DNA of 21,163 bases from Alteromonas mediterranea DE (GCF_000020585.3 NC_011138.3:2873655-2894817), one strand, 5' to 3'. Shown: positions 1 through 7,833, numbered from the stretch's first letter. Notes: a model not told the origin generated them from the letters alone. Numbers and translations are program-made.

Positions 1-633
1 GTCGGCCTTCACTGTACCCGACCCCGTTAACACCACACAGCTTTGTGCGCGATAGTGCTGTACATCTCGTCTGGCTTCTGGAGTGGTAATCCATTGGCTC
101 ACACCGTTTTGCAAGGCTATTTTTCCGTCAACACTTATGCCCAACTTTACGCGAACAAAGGGTTTACCGGTTAGCATACGCTTTATAAAACCGGGATTAA
201 GCGCAGCGGCTTCTGCAGCCATTACCTCGCTCACCACTTCAATACCCGCTTCTTGCAACATACTTATACCGTTGCCGCATACGTTCGGGTTAGGGTCAGT
301 CATAGCAATGACAACTCGCGCAACCTGCGCTTCAACAAGGGCTTTAGCGCAAGGCGGCGTACGCCCAAAATGACTGCAGGGCTCTAGGGTAACGTAAGCG
401 GTTGCACCTTTGGCACCTTCAGAACGTGCATGAGCTGCTTGTCTAAGTGCGTGTACTTCGGCATGAGGTGTGCCCGCTTGGATGTGATAACCTTGGCCTA
501 ACAACTGACTGTCTTCGTCAACAATCACGCAGCCAACGCGGGGGTTGGGCGAGGTAGTAAAGCGCCCTTTTTTGGCAAGTTGAATGGCCTTTGCCATCCA
601 ATAATAATCGTTTTTAACCGTATCGTGGTTCAC
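1..633 (-). CDS. ribD: RibD, riboflavin deaminase/reductase (3' part cut by window edge)
   Basis: Bifunctional pyrimidine deaminase/reductase of riboflavin synthesis, acting in the cytosol on the GTP cyclohydrolase II product. The first 211 residues are visible. The cytidine-deaminase-like domain (about residues 10-150) has the zinc site H57-A-E59 and C86/C95 in a PCSHFGRTPPC motif. The start of the reductase domain is seen as a TGSGTVKAD segment at the window edge, where the gene is cut. Usual family length is about 365 residues. I chose GTG at 633 because AGGA lies 6 nt upstream and the deaminase homology begins soon after; the alternative ATG at 597 (WMAKA) would shorten the N terminus. 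It lies 43 nt after nrdR on the same strand and is probably cotranscribed with glyA-nrdR, a common gammaproteobacterial order. No FMN riboswitch is seen in front of it. Confidence 0.95.
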   Translation of the reverse strand, partial: MNHDTVKNDYYWMAKAIQLAKKGRFTTSPNPRVGCVIVDEDSQLLGQGYHIQAGTPHAEVHALRQAAHARSEGAKGATAYVTLEPCSHFGRTPPCAKALVEAQVARVVIAMTDPNPNVCGNGISMLQEAGIEVVSEVMAAEAAALNPGFIKRMLTGKPFVRVKLGISVDGKIALQNGVSQWITTPEARRDVQHYRAQSCVVLTGSGTVKAD

Positions 634-676
634 TTGGATTCCTGTTGTAGCCCTAAGTGTTTAAGGTTTATCGAAC

Positions 677-1126
677 CTAATCCCCTAGTCGTGCAATCTC
701 TTCTCCAAATTCACGAATGTCTTCGAAGGAACGATAAACTGAAGCGAACCGAACATAGGCGACTTTGTCGAGTTCTTTGAGGGCTTTCATTATTAGGTTG
801 CCAAGTAGTTCGCTGCTTACTTCTCGTTCACCGGTTGCGCGCAACTGTGATTTAAGCGAAAGGATACATTGTTCTACTTTTTCGGTACTAACAGGGCGCT
901 TTTCAAGCGCGCGCTGTAGCCCAGCACGAAGTTTATCTTCGTTGAATGGTTCACGCGAGCCATCGCGTTTAATAACGCGGGGCATCACAAGCTCTGCACT
1001 TTCAAATGTAGTAAAGCGCTCGTGACACACCATACATTCGCGTCGTCTTCGCACCTGTTGCCCTTCTGCAACTAAACGAGAATCAATGACTTTTGTTTCT
1101 TGTTCGGAACAAAACGGGCAAAACAT
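677..1126 (-). CDS. nrdR: NrdR, transcriptional repressor of ribonucleotide reductase genes
   Basis: 149 residues, the normal family length. The N-terminal zinc ribbon has C3-x2-C6 and C31-x2-C34, with the RRRREC stretch before the second pair and RFTTFE after it, all hallmarks of NrdR. An ATP-cone domain fills about residues 46-136. In this family the ATP cone senses ATP/dATP and the protein represses nrd operons at NrdR boxes. The start is clear: AAGGA lies 7 nt upstream of the ATG at 1126. It sits between glyA and ribD on the same strand. A long inverted repeat lies just upstream of its ribosome binding site (see 1141-1211). I could not find a convincing NrdR box in front of it. Identification is firm; the regulatory targets lie outside the window. 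Confidence 0.97.
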   Translation of the reverse strand: MFCPFCSEQETKVIDSRLVAEGQQVRRRRECMVCHERFTTFESAELVMPRVIKRDGSREPFNEDKLRAGLQRALEKRPVSTEKVEQCILSLKSQLRATGEREVSSELLGNLIMKALKELDKVAYVRFASVYRSFEDIREFGEEIARLGD

Positions 1127-1140
1127 GAATAATCCTTACA

Positions 1141-1211
1141 TATTGCGTACTTAGGCCTTTCAAACTCAACCTAGACTAGTTAGTCCAGCATTAGTACCAA
1201 AGTACGCAATA
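1141..1211. repeat. 12-bp perfect inverted repeat between glyA and nrdR
   Basis: The arm tattgcgtactt (1141-1152) is the exact reverse complement of aagtacgcaata (1200-1211). After one mismatch two more pairs follow (1154-1155 with 1197-1198). The 47-nt interior holds a smaller stem, gacta/tagtc (1174-1178 and 1181-1185). In the nrdR message the outer stem would end three bases before the AAGGA ribosome binding site. It could be an RNA processing or stabilising stem in a glyA-nrdR transcript, or a small interspersed palindromic element. No T tract follows on the minus strand, so it is not a normal terminator. Confidence 0.75.
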
Positions 1212-1229
1212 AAACACAAACCTATTTAA

Positions 1230-2486
1230 TTACTTATAAACAGGGAATTGTGCGCAAAGGGCAACCACTTCGCTTTGAACGCGCTTAATAACAGACTCAT
1301 CGCCCATGTTATCAAGGATGTCGCAAATCCACGTAGCAACTTGCTTAGCTTGTTCTTCTTTAAAACCACGACGCGTAATCGCTGGGCTACCAATGCGAAG
1401 ACCGCTTGTTACAAACGGTGAGCGCGGGTCGTTTGGTACCGAGTTCTTGTTTACCGTGATATTTGCTGCACCTAGTGCGGCGTCAGCATCTTTACCCGTA
1501 ATATCTTTGTCGATTAGGTCTAAAAGGAACAGGTGGTTGTCAGTACCGCCAGATACGATATTGTAGCCACGTTCTTGCATGACAGACACCATCGCTTTTG
1601 CGTTTGCAACCACTTGCTGCTGATACGCTTTAAACTCTGGCTGCAGTGCTTCTTTGAACGCTACCGCTTTAGCCGCGATAACATGACAAAGTGGGCCACC
1701 TTGGTTGCCAGGGAATACCGAACTGTTAAGCTTTTTGTAAATCGCTTCGTCGCCACATGAAGAAAGGATTAGACCACTACGAGGGCCCGCAAGCGTTTTG
1801 TGTGTGGTGGTCGTTACCACGTGTGCGTGTGGAAGTGGGTTTGGATAAACACCAGCGGCAACAAGACCGGCAACGTGCGCCATATCTACAAGCAAATATG
1901 CACCAACGCTATCTGCGATTTCGCGGAATTTCGCCCAATCAACAATGCCTGAATACGCAGAGAAACCACCGATAATCATTTTCGGCTTGTGCTCTTTCGC
2001 TAGTGCTTCAACCTGTGCGTAATCAATTTCGCCCGTTTCTTTATCTAAACCGTACTGTACCGCGTTGTACGTTTTACCAGAGAAGTTTACGTGTGAACCG
2101 TGAGTAAGGTGTCCACCTTCAGAAAGGCTCATACCTAGTACGGTGTCGCCCGCATCAAGTAGCGCCATAAATACGGCCGAGTTTGCTTGAGAACCCGCGT
2201 GCGGCTGAACGTTTGCGTAATCTGCACCAAATAGTTCTTTTGCACGGTCGATAGCAAGTTGCTCAACAACGTCTACGTGCTCACAGCCACCGTAGTAGCG
2301 CTTTCCTGGGTAGCCTTCAGCGTATTTATTAGTAAGCTGTGAACCCTGTGCTTCCATAACACGTGGGCTACAGTAGTTCTCAGAGGCAATTAGCTCAATG
2401 TGATGTTCTTGACGCTCAACCTCGTTGGCCATTGCATTGGCTAATTCAGGATCGAAGTCAGCTATATTCATTTCGCGAGAAAACAT
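1230..2486 (-). CDS. glyA: Serine hydroxymethyltransferase
   Basis: 418-residue PLP enzyme that interconverts serine plus tetrahydrofolate with glycine plus 5,10-methylene-tetrahydrofolate in the cytosol, the main one-carbon source. Nearly the whole length reads like the E. coli enzyme (417 residues). The PLP lysine lies in [14 protein letters not shown], at about K230; the N-terminal HIELIASEN and [14 protein letters not shown] motifs and the C-terminal [16 protein letters not shown] motif are intact. The start ATG has a strong AAGGAG 5 nt upstream. A sigma-70-like promoter lies directly upstream and the gene probably leads the glyA-nrdR-ribD transcript. No glycine riboswitch is visible. Nothing is odd about the protein. 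Confidence 0.98.
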   Translation of the reverse strand: MFSREMNIADFDPELANAMANEVERQEHHIELIASENYCSPRVMEAQGSQLTNKYAEGYPGKRYYGGCEHVDVVEQLAIDRAKELFGADYANVQPHAGSQANSAVFMALLDAGDTVLGMSLSEGGHLTHGSHVNFSGKTYNAVQYGLDKETGEIDYAQVEALAKEHKPKMIIGGFSAYSGIVDWAKFREIADSVGAYLLVDMAHVAGLVAAGVYPNPLPHAHVVTTTTHKTLAGPRSGLILSSCGDEAIYKKLNSSVFPGNQGGPLCHVIAAKAVAFKEALQPEFKAYQQQVVANAKAMVSVMQERGYNIVSGGTDNHLFLLDLIDKDITGKDADAALGAANITVNKNSVPNDPRSPFVTSGLRIGSPAITRRGFKEEQAKQVATWICDILDNMGDESVIKRVQSEVVALCAQFPVYK

Positions 2487-2507
2487 GGGGGCTCCTTAAC
2501 TGCGGTT

Positions 2508-2537
2508 TTTATATGGCATTACGCACTGATTGCTCAA
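2508..2537 (-). promoter_or_regulatory. Candidate sigma-70 promoter of glyA
   Basis: On the minus strand, TTGAGC (2537-2532) and TATAAA (2513-2508) are separated by 18 nt. The predicted transcript would start about 7 nt past the -10 box and reach the glyA ribosome binding site within a leader of roughly 15-20 nt. Found by eye only. Confidence 0.5.
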
Positions 2538-2589
2538 ATTCGAGCCATATTCTAGTCATTTTCGGGTGCTTGTATACCGCTTTATGACC

Positions 2590-2632
2590 AAATTAATATA
2601 AATGGCGCAGGTTTAACGAAATACCTGCGCCA
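2590..2632 (-). terminator. Intrinsic terminator after lpxD
   Basis: A perfect 10-bp stem (tggcgcaggt 2603-2612, acctgcgcca 2623-2632) with a 10-nt loop lies 8 nt after the lpxD stop. On the minus strand it is followed by an AT-rich tract beginning TTTATATTAATTT. It separates lpxD from the glyA promoter. Confidence 0.75.
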
Positions 2633-2640
2633 GCGGGAGA

Positions 2641-3669
2641 TCAGACCTGTTTTTCAAGGGCTTTAACCCGGTCAAATAAACTGCCAATTTTAGCAAGGCG
2701 AACCGTATTCTTACGCCAATCACGATTTGTTTGTGCTGGCTGTCCCGAAGAATAAACACCGGGCTCTTTGATATCCTGAACAATCATGGTGTAGCCTGTT
2801 ACCTGAACATTGTCACAAATACTGATGTGGCCGTTAATTCCTACACCACCACCAATGATGACGTGTTTACCAATATGACAACTCCCGGCAATGCCTGTCG
2901 CACCACAAATACACGAATGGTCGCCAATGATACAGTTATGACCAATTTGCACTTGGTTATCAATAATAACGTTGGTGCCTAAGATCGTATCTTCCATTGC
3001 GCCGCGGTCAATACTGCTGCTTGCGCCGATTTGGCTGTCGTCGCCAATGCAAACCGATCCGGTTTGAGGAATCGGGATCCACACGCCTTTATCGTTGGCA
3101 TAACCAAAACCTGCAGCACCAATAACCGTTTGACTGTGAATAGTGACACGCTTTCCAATAACTACATCGTGATAAATAGTCACGTTAGGGTGGATGGTAC
3201 ACCCTTCTCCAATATGCGTTCCCTTCCGGATAACCGTATTCGCACCGACCGTCACTCTGTCGCCTAATACAACGTTTTCTTCAATAATAACGTTATGTCC
3301 AAGGGAGACATCACTGCCAATGCGGGCAGAGGGCGCAACCACAGCTGTTTCAGCAATCCCCGACGCCACAGCAGGTGTGGTATCGAATAATTGAGCTATG
3401 AGTGCAAAAGCCGCGTGAGGATTAGCCACAATAAGCGCGGCTACGGGGCTATCGCCTTTAAGACTCTCGTGCAAAATTACCGCGCCAGCCTTGGTGTCTT
3501 TCAACTGAGGCTTATATTTGGGGTTGGTAAGAAATGAAATTTGATGCGATGCTGCGCCTGATAGCGTACCTACTGCAGATATGATGATACTTCCGTCACC
3601 CTGCACTTCCCCACCAACGTGTTTCGCTAACTCGTCCAAACTGTATGTGCGTTTATTCATAGCGGTCAT
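2641..3669 (-). CDS. lpxD: LpxD-type UDP-3-O-acylglucosamine N-acyltransferase, stand-alone copy
   Basis: 342 residues. In the family, LpxD transfers a 3-hydroxyacyl chain from acyl carrier protein to UDP-3-O-acylglucosamine, the third step of lipid A synthesis. The N-terminal uridine-binding domain (about 1-105, with FLTNPKY at 46-52) is followed by left-handed beta-helix hexapeptide repeats (about 108-300) and a C-terminal helix. The expected catalytic histidine is H244 (QIGHN), equivalent to E. coli H239; H281 matches H276. The conserved GADGFGYA motif reads GAAGFGYA here, so D becomes A186. Start: AGGT 7 nt before ATG 3669; ATG 3660 is an alternative. The usual partners bamA, skp, fabZ and lpxA are absent. 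It may be a second copy or a moved gene. The family call is firm; the native substrate is inferred. Confidence 0.92.
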   Translation of the reverse strand: MTAMNKRTYSLDELAKHVGGEVQGDGSIIISAVGTLSGAASHQISFLTNPKYKPQLKDTKAGAVILHESLKGDSPVAALIVANPHAAFALIAQLFDTTPAVASGIAETAVVAPSARIGSDVSLGHNVIIEENVVLGDRVTVGANTVIRKGTHIGEGCTIHPNVTIYHDVVIGKRVTIHSQTVIGAAGFGYANDKGVWIPIPQTGSVCIGDDSQIGASSSIDRGAMEDTILGTNVIIDNQVQIGHNCIIGDHSCICGATGIAGSCHIGKHVIIGGGVGINGHISICDNVQVTGYTMIVQDIKEPGVYSSGQPAQTNRDWRKNTVRLAKIGSLFDRVKALEKQV

Positions 3670-3685
3670 TTTAATTACCTGTTCG

Positions 3686-3712
3686 GATATATGAATAGTG
3701 TTTGAGTGTTAA
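3686..3712 (-). promoter_or_regulatory. Weak candidate promoter of lpxD
   Basis: On the minus strand TTAACA (3712-3707) and TATATC (3691-3686) are spaced 15 nt apart, slightly short for sigma-70. It lies 17 nt before the lpxD start codon. Low support; other AT-rich choices exist in this stretch. Confidence 0.25.
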
Positions 3713-3833
3713 TACTCATTTTTATGGACGCTAAGTTTACATTAAATTGCCCTTTCAACCGACGCATAAATCATTCTTTTTGACATAAGCGCTTAAAATA
3801 TCGCCAAGCACTAATTCAGCTAGCGTAAGTGAC

Positions 3834-3863
3834 TGGCACAAACTACCCTGTTACGAGTAGAAT
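3834..3863 (+). promoter_or_regulatory. Weak candidate promoter of ettA
   Basis: The 303-bp gap 3670-3972 between the divergent lpxD and ettA genes holds no ORF I would defend. On the plus strand a TGGCAC box (3834-3839) and TAGAAT (3858-3863) are 18 nt apart. If used, the ettA leader would be about 100 nt long and would contain the inverted repeat at 3880-3925. The spacing and the missing GC element argue against a sigma-54 site. Confidence 0.3.
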
Positions 3864-3879
3864 ATGGCCCCAGTTAGGA

Positions 3880-3925
3880 CGTGTTGAACTTTAATGAATG
3901 CTTAGATGCGGTAAAGTTCAACACG
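3880..3925. repeat. 14-bp perfect inverted repeat in the ettA leader region
   Basis: cgtgttgaacttta (3880-3893) is the exact reverse complement of taaagttcaacacg (3912-3925), with an 18-nt loop. A further agg/cct pairing is possible outside with one bulged base (3876-3878 with 3926-3928). It ends 47 nt before the ettA start codon. A T-rich stretch (attttattttt, about 3936-3946) follows a few bases later on the plus strand, so a leaky terminator or leader attenuator is possible; a dimeric regulator site or RNase III target are alternatives. Confidence 0.75.
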
Positions 3926-3972
3926 CCTTAAACACATTTTATTTTTCACCGCTTATTCAGCGAGGATAGAGC

Positions 3973-5640
3973 ATGGCTCAATACGTTTACAGTATGCATC
4001 GTGTGGGGAAAATCGTCCCACCTAACAGACACATTCTTAAAGATATTTCACTTAGCTTTTTCCCTGGTGCCAAAATTGGTGTGCTAGGTCTTAACGGCGC
4101 GGGTAAATCAACGCTACTTCGCATTATGGCCGGCGTTGACACTGAAATTGAAGGTGAAGCGCGACCTCAGCCTGGGCTAAAAGTGGGCTACCTTCCTCAA
4201 GAGCCTCAGCTTGATGAAAGTAAGGATGTGCGCGGCAACATCGAAGAAGCGGTAGCCGATGTGAAACACGCATTGACTCGTCTTGATGAAGTATACGCAG
4301 CTTATGCCGAAGCAGACGCCGACTTCGACGCCTTAGCAAAAGAACAAGGCGAGCTGGAAGCCGTTATTCAAGCGAAAGACGGTCACAACCTAGAAAACGC
4401 ACTAGAGCGTGCCGCTGATGCCCTTCGCCTTCCAGCTTGGGATGCTGATGTAAGCAAATTATCGGGTGGTGAACGCCGCCGTGTCGCGCTTTGTCGATTG
4501 CTGCTAGAAAAGCCGGAAATGTTGCTTCTTGACGAACCGACTAACCACTTAGATGCCGAATCAGTAGCGTGGCTAGAGCGCTTCCTTCACGACTATGAAG
4601 GTACCGTGGTAGCCATTACCCACGATAGATACTTCCTTGATAATGTGGCAGGTTGGATCTTAGAACTTGACCGTGGCGAAGGCATTCCATGGGAAGGCAA
4701 CTATTCTTCTTGGTTGGAACAAAAAGAAAACCGACTAGAGCAAGAAGAGCGCACCGAAACCGCCCGCATGAAAAGCATGAAACAGGAACTTGAATGGGTA
4801 CGCTCGAATCCGAAAGGTCGTCATGCTAAAAGTAAGGCACGTATGGCCCGCTTTGAAGAGCTATCTACCAGCGATTACCAAAAGCGTAACGAAACCAATG
4901 AGCTATTCATTCCACCGGGTGAGCGTTTAGGTGACAAGGTTATTGAAGTAAGCAACCTTAAAAAGTCCTATGGCGATCGCGTACTTATCGATGACTTGAC
5001 GTTCAAAGTACCAAAAGGGGCGATTGTAGGTATCGTTGGTCCTAACGGTGCGGGTAAATCTACCCTATTTAGAATGCTTACCGGCGCCGAGCAACCTGAT
5101 TCAGGTACTATCGATTTAGGCGATACGGTGCAAATTGCTGCGGTAGAGCAGTTCCGTGACCACATGAATGAAGATAACACCGTATGGAAAGAAATTTCTG
5201 ACGAGCAAGACATCATTCGCATTGGTAACTTTGAAATAAACAGCCGCGCCTACTGCAGCCGTTTTAATTTTAAAGGCACCGACCAGCAAAAGTTTATTAA
5301 AGACTTGTCAGGTGGTGAGCGCAACCGTGTACACCTTGCGAAACTGCTTAAAGCTGGCGGCAACGTGTTGCTGCTAGATGAACCAACTAACGACCTAGAC
5401 GTTGAGACACTTCGCGCGCTGGAAAACGCGTTATTAGAGTTTCCGGGCTGCGCTATGGTTATCTCGCACGATCGTTGGTTCCTTGACCGTGTGGCGACAC
5501 ACATAATGGATTATCGCGACGAAGGTAACATTAACTTCTTCGAAGGTAATTATTCAGACTACGAGAGCTGGTTAAAGCAAGAGTTTGGACAGGATGTGGT
5601 TGAGCCTCACCGTTTGAAATACAAGCGTATGGCTAAGTAA
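3973..5640 (+). CDS. ettA: EttA, ABC-F translational throttle ATPase
   Basis: 555-residue ABC-F protein; E. coli EttA binds the ribosomal E site and gates the first elongation step according to ADP/ATP ratio. There are two ABC domains. The first has Walker A GLNGAGKST (K45), signature LSGGERRRVAL and catalytic E188 in LLLDEPTNHLD. The second has Walker A GPNGAGKST (K362), signature LSGGERNRVHL and catalytic E470 in LLLDEPTNDLD. The positions match E. coli E188/E470. The linker at about 240-320, rich in charged residues, is the P-site tRNA-interaction region. There are no membrane segments, so it is not a transporter. GAGG lies 7 nt before the ATG. In enterobacteria ettA sits near radA and nadR; here nadR is replaced by a PilZ gene. 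Two hairpins follow the stop codon. Confidence 0.97.
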   Translation: MAQYVYSMHRVGKIVPPNRHILKDISLSFFPGAKIGVLGLNGAGKSTLLRIMAGVDTEIEGEARPQPGLKVGYLPQEPQLDESKDVRGNIEEAVADVKHALTRLDEVYAAYAEADADFDALAKEQGELEAVIQAKDGHNLENALERAADALRLPAWDADVSKLSGGERRRVALCRLLLEKPEMLLLDEPTNHLDAESVAWLERFLHDYEGTVVAITHDRYFLDNVAGWILELDRGEGIPWEGNYSSWLEQKENRLEQEERTETARMKSMKQELEWVRSNPKGRHAKSKARMARFEELSTSDYQKRNETNELFIPPGERLGDKVIEVSNLKKSYGDRVLIDDLTFKVPKGAIVGIVGPNGAGKSTLFRMLTGAEQPDSGTIDLGDTVQIAAVEQFRDHMNEDNTVWKEISDEQDIIRIGNFEINSRAYCSRFNFKGTDQQKFIKDLSGGERNRVHLAKLLKAGGNVLLLDEPTNDLDVETLRALENALLEFPGCAMVISHDRWFLDRVATHIMDYRDEGNINFFEGNYSDYESWLKQEFGQDVVEPHRLKYKRMAK

Positions 5641-5661
5641 TAAGAAACACAAAGATAATAA

Positions 5662-5682
5662 AAAATAGGATTACCCTATTTT
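5662..5682 (+). other. Hairpin directly downstream of ettA
   Basis: An 8-bp perfect stem, aaaatagg (5662-5669) and cctatttt (5675-5682), with a 5-nt loop. It lies 21 nt after the ettA stop and 9 nt before the terminator hairpin. AT-rich, with a T run built into the 3' arm; it may protect the 3' end of the message. Confidence 0.55.
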
Positions 5683-5690
5683 GACCCACA

Positions 5691-5730
5691 ATAAAAAGGG
5701 CTCTCATCTACGATGAGGGCCCTTTTTATT
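5691..5730 (+). terminator. Strong intrinsic terminator of ettA
   Basis: ataaaaagggctctcat (5691-5707) pairs with atgagggccctttttatt (5713-5730), with one T-G wobble, a 5-nt loop and a T5 run in the 3' arm. The mirrored A/T arms mean it could act in either direction, but only ettA transcription runs into it. Confidence 0.9.
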
Positions 5731-5743
5731 TGTCGGCTTTTGA

Positions 5744-5772
5744 TTGCGAACGACAGCAATTTAGCCAATACT
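5744..5772 (+). promoter_or_regulatory. Candidate promoter of the small PilZ gene
   Basis: TTGCGA (5744-5749) and AATACT (5767-5772) are 17 nt apart. A transcript would begin near 5779, which fits the ATG at 5804 with its AGGT site better than the upstream ATG at 5783. Confidence 0.4.
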
Positions 5773-5803
5773 GACAACGTAGATGCAAACTAGGTACTTA
5801 AAA

Positions 5804-6211
5804 ATGACGGATAAGCGCCAATTCCAAAGGGTTACCTTAAACGTAAGGGGCACCCTTGCCCATAACGACATGGTTATCGACGTGGTAGTCAGTGACGTGT
5901 CGCTGCAAGGAATAAAACTGTTTGCCAGCGAAACAGCGCTCACCCACCTGCCCTTTGACAGCCACGAGCCCTACACAGCTATGTTTCAAGCAAATGAAGA
6001 TAGCCCTGTCATTACGCTTCATATTTCTCAGCTTTACCGCCATGCCGATAGCAGAAAAGAAGGGGTGTCGTTAGGTTGTAAGGTTGAAAGCATGGACCTA
6101 GAAAGCGTTAGCGCGCTTCGCCGCTTAATTACCTTAAATAGTGAAGACGCAAGTATTGAAGAAAAAGACCTTAATGCACTGGTTGATGCTGTTTACCGCG
6201 CATCCCACTAA
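5804..6211 (+). CDS. Small single-domain PilZ protein
   Basis: 135 residues from ATG 5804, chosen over ATG 5783 because AGGT lies 8 nt upstream of the former. The N terminus carries the PilZ c-di-GMP signature: RQFQR at 5-9 (RxxxR) and DVSLQG at 31-36 (DxSxxG). Both key motifs are complete, so c-di-GMP binding is likely by family rule. The rest is a PilZ beta barrel (to about residue 100) followed by an acidic helical tail. There is no signal peptide or membrane segment, so it is cytosolic. It has its own likely promoter between the ettA terminator and the start. It faces radA convergently. The output partner is unknown; stand-alone PilZ proteins control motility, secretion or polysaccharide machines, and nothing in the window says which. 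Confidence 0.88.
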   Translation: MTDKRQFQRVTLNVRGTLAHNDMVIDVVVSDVSLQGIKLFASETALTHLPFDSHEPYTAMFQANEDSPVITLHISQLYRHADSRKEGVSLGCKVESMDLESVSALRRLITLNSEDASIEEKDLNALVDAVYRASH

Positions 6212-6235
6212 CACGTTCACGTAATATCGTGTTAG
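6208..6235. other. Stem-loop at the convergent PilZ/radA junction
   Basis: ctaacacg (6208-6215) and cgtgttag (6228-6235) form a perfect 8-bp stem with a 12-nt loop; the 5' arm overlaps the PilZ stop codon. A second, looser stem (gaatag 6253-6258 with ctattc 6276-6281) overlaps the radA stop. Neither has a clear T tract. They may serve as transcript ends for the two facing genes. Confidence 0.45.
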
Positions 6236-6275
6236 CAGGACGAAGAGTGCTGGAATAGGCTCTAGGCCAAGCCCT

Positions 6276-7643
6276 CTATTCTAGCGCATCTAAGGCTTCT
6301 GATAGACGGGCTACAGGCACAACTTTCATACCATTTATGGCTTGCTTAGGAGCATTCGCTTTAGGCACAACAGCGCGTTTAAAGCCGTGTTTCGCGGCTT
6401 CAATAATGCGCTCTGTCCCGTTTGGAACAGGGCGAATTTCACCGGCTAAGCCCACCTCACCAAATACAATTAAATCGCGCGGTAAAGAGCGGTTTCGAAA
6501 GCTAGAAATCATGGCCAGAAGCAGCGCAAGGTCAGCGCTGGTCTCGGAAACGCGCACGCCCCCTACTACATTGACAAATACATCCTGGTCATTCATTTGC
6601 ACATTGCCATGGCGATGAAGCACCGCCAGCAGCATGGATAATCGGTTTTGATCAAGGCCAACTGCAATTCGCCTAGGGTTAGACATTTGTGAGTAATCCA
6701 CCAAGGCTTGTATTTCCACCAGCAATGGGCGCGTACCTTCCCAAATTACCATGACACTAGAACCCGGCGTATCGTTATCGCCACGGCTTAGAAAGATTGC
6801 AGACGGGTTACTCACTTCTTTAAGGCCTTTTTCCGTCATGGCAAATACCCCAAGCTCGTTGACTGCACCAAAGCGGTTTTTGTGGCTTCGCAACGTACGG
6901 TAGCGGCCGTCACTCTCCCCTTCCAACATCATTGAGCTGTCGATACAGTGTTCGAGTACTTTAGGGCCCGCGAGGTTGCCGTCTTTGGTTACGTGACCAA
7001 CGATAAACATGGCAATATGGTTTTGCTTGGCAAAGCGGGTTAAATAAGCCGCACTCTCTCTAACTTGAGATACACTACCAGGCGCCGACTGAACATCAGA
7101 AACATGCATAACCTGAATGGAGTCGATAACCATAATTTTAGGCTTTTGGGTAAGCGCTAAATCGCAAATGGTTTCAACGTTTGTTTCTGCCAGCATCATC
7201 AACTTATCGTCAGGAAGGCTTAACCGCTTCGCCCGCATGGCCACTTGTTGCAACGATTCTTCCCCTGTTACATAGAGGGCGCTTTCGCTTTTCGCCATTT
7301 GACACATTACTTGCAAAAGCAACGTACTTTTACCTGCGCCTGGTGAGCCGCCTATCAACATAGCAGCGCCGGGGACAATACCGCCACCCAACACCCTATC
7401 GAGTTCTTTAAAAGTGGACGAAAAACGAGGAAGAGATTCAAGATCAATGGCGTTCAACGTTTCAATTTTAGCCGCCGTTTGTCCAGCATAGCCCGACGTA
7501 GTTTGACGCGTAGCGCTTTTTGCACTTGCTACAACAAACTCGCTTATGGTATTCCACGCTTTACATTCTGAACACTGCCCTTGCCAGCGAGGAAACTCTG
7601 CCCCACAGTCAGAACATACATAAGCAGTTTTACGTTTTGCCAT
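6276..7643 (-). CDS. radA: RadA (Sms) DNA repair ATPase
   Basis: 455-residue RecA-like protein that processes recombination intermediates and drives branch migration as a DnaB-like helicase. Domains in order: N-terminal zinc finger C10-x2-C13 ... C24-x2-C27; RecA-like core with Walker A GGSPGAGKST at 98-107 and Walker B ending at D174 (IMVIDS); the RadA-specific KNRFG motif at 255-259; and a C-terminal Lon-protease-like domain from about 285 on, which lacks a need for protease activity in this family. Length matches the family. The start MAKRKTAYVC fits homologues, though the ribosome binding site is weak (GGA only 2 nt from the ATG). In E. coli it lies directly after serB; here a long PilZ gene is inserted between them in divergent orientation. 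Confidence 0.97.
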   Translation of the reverse strand: MAKRKTAYVCSDCGAEFPRWQGQCSECKAWNTISEFVVASAKSATRQTTSGYAGQTAAKIETLNAIDLESLPRFSSTFKELDRVLGGGIVPGAAMLIGGSPGAGKSTLLLQVMCQMAKSESALYVTGEESLQQVAMRAKRLSLPDDKLMMLAETNVETICDLALTQKPKIMVIDSIQVMHVSDVQSAPGSVSQVRESAAYLTRFAKQNHIAMFIVGHVTKDGNLAGPKVLEHCIDSSMMLEGESDGRYRTLRSHKNRFGAVNELGVFAMTEKGLKEVSNPSAIFLSRGDNDTPGSSVMVIWEGTRPLLVEIQALVDYSQMSNPRRIAVGLDQNRLSMLLAVLHRHGNVQMNDQDVFVNVVGGVRVSETSADLALLLAMISSFRNRSLPRDLIVFGEVGLAGEIRPVPNGTERIIEAAKHGFKRAVVPKANAPKQAINGMKVVPVARLSEALDALE

Positions 7644-7783
7644 ATTCCAGTTTTATCCAAAGTCCAAAAAGAGTATTCTAACACTTAAAAAGAGTGAGTT
7701 AAGCACAATCCAACGTTCAGTTTTTGCGCACAATAGATCCAACAAAAGTATAAGGGTTCAGCGCATTAATGAGTTTTGCTGAT

Positions 7784-7812
7784 TTGCCGATAACAACTAA
7801 AATAATGATACT
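7784..7812 (+). promoter_or_regulatory. Candidate promoter of the double-PilZ gene
   Basis: TTGCCG (7784-7789) and GATACT (7807-7812) are 17 nt apart. The leader would be about 15 nt and has no good Shine-Dalgarno sequence before the ATG at 7834, so translation may start weakly or by another route. Confidence 0.35.
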
Positions 7813-7833
7813 TAACAACAAAGTTGCGCATTC

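Noticed and set aside
83..373. Plus-strand 96-residue ORF across ribD
   Set aside because: It is the antisense shadow of the RibD coding sequence, whose deaminase motifs are clear on the minus strand.
1127..1229. NrdR box pair in front of nrdR
   Set aside because: The inverted repeat there has a different core and far wider spacing than paired NrdR boxes.
2487..2640. Possible glycine riboswitch upstream of glyA
   Set aside because: The predicted leader is under about 20 nt and the only strong structure is the lpxD terminator; no aptamer-like fold is visible.
3834..3860. Sigma-54 promoter (TGGCAC) upstream of ettA
   Set aside because: At the required spacing the -12 GC element is missing (CC instead of GC).
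4968..5504. Minus-strand ORFs across ettA
   Set aside because: They mirror conserved ABC-domain codons of EttA, have serine-rich nonsense composition and no ribosome binding sites.
5783..5803. Seven-residue N-terminal extension of the small PilZ protein
   Set aside because: The ATG at 5783 has no ribosome binding site and would lie within a few bases of the predicted transcript start; ATG 5804 has AGGT in place.
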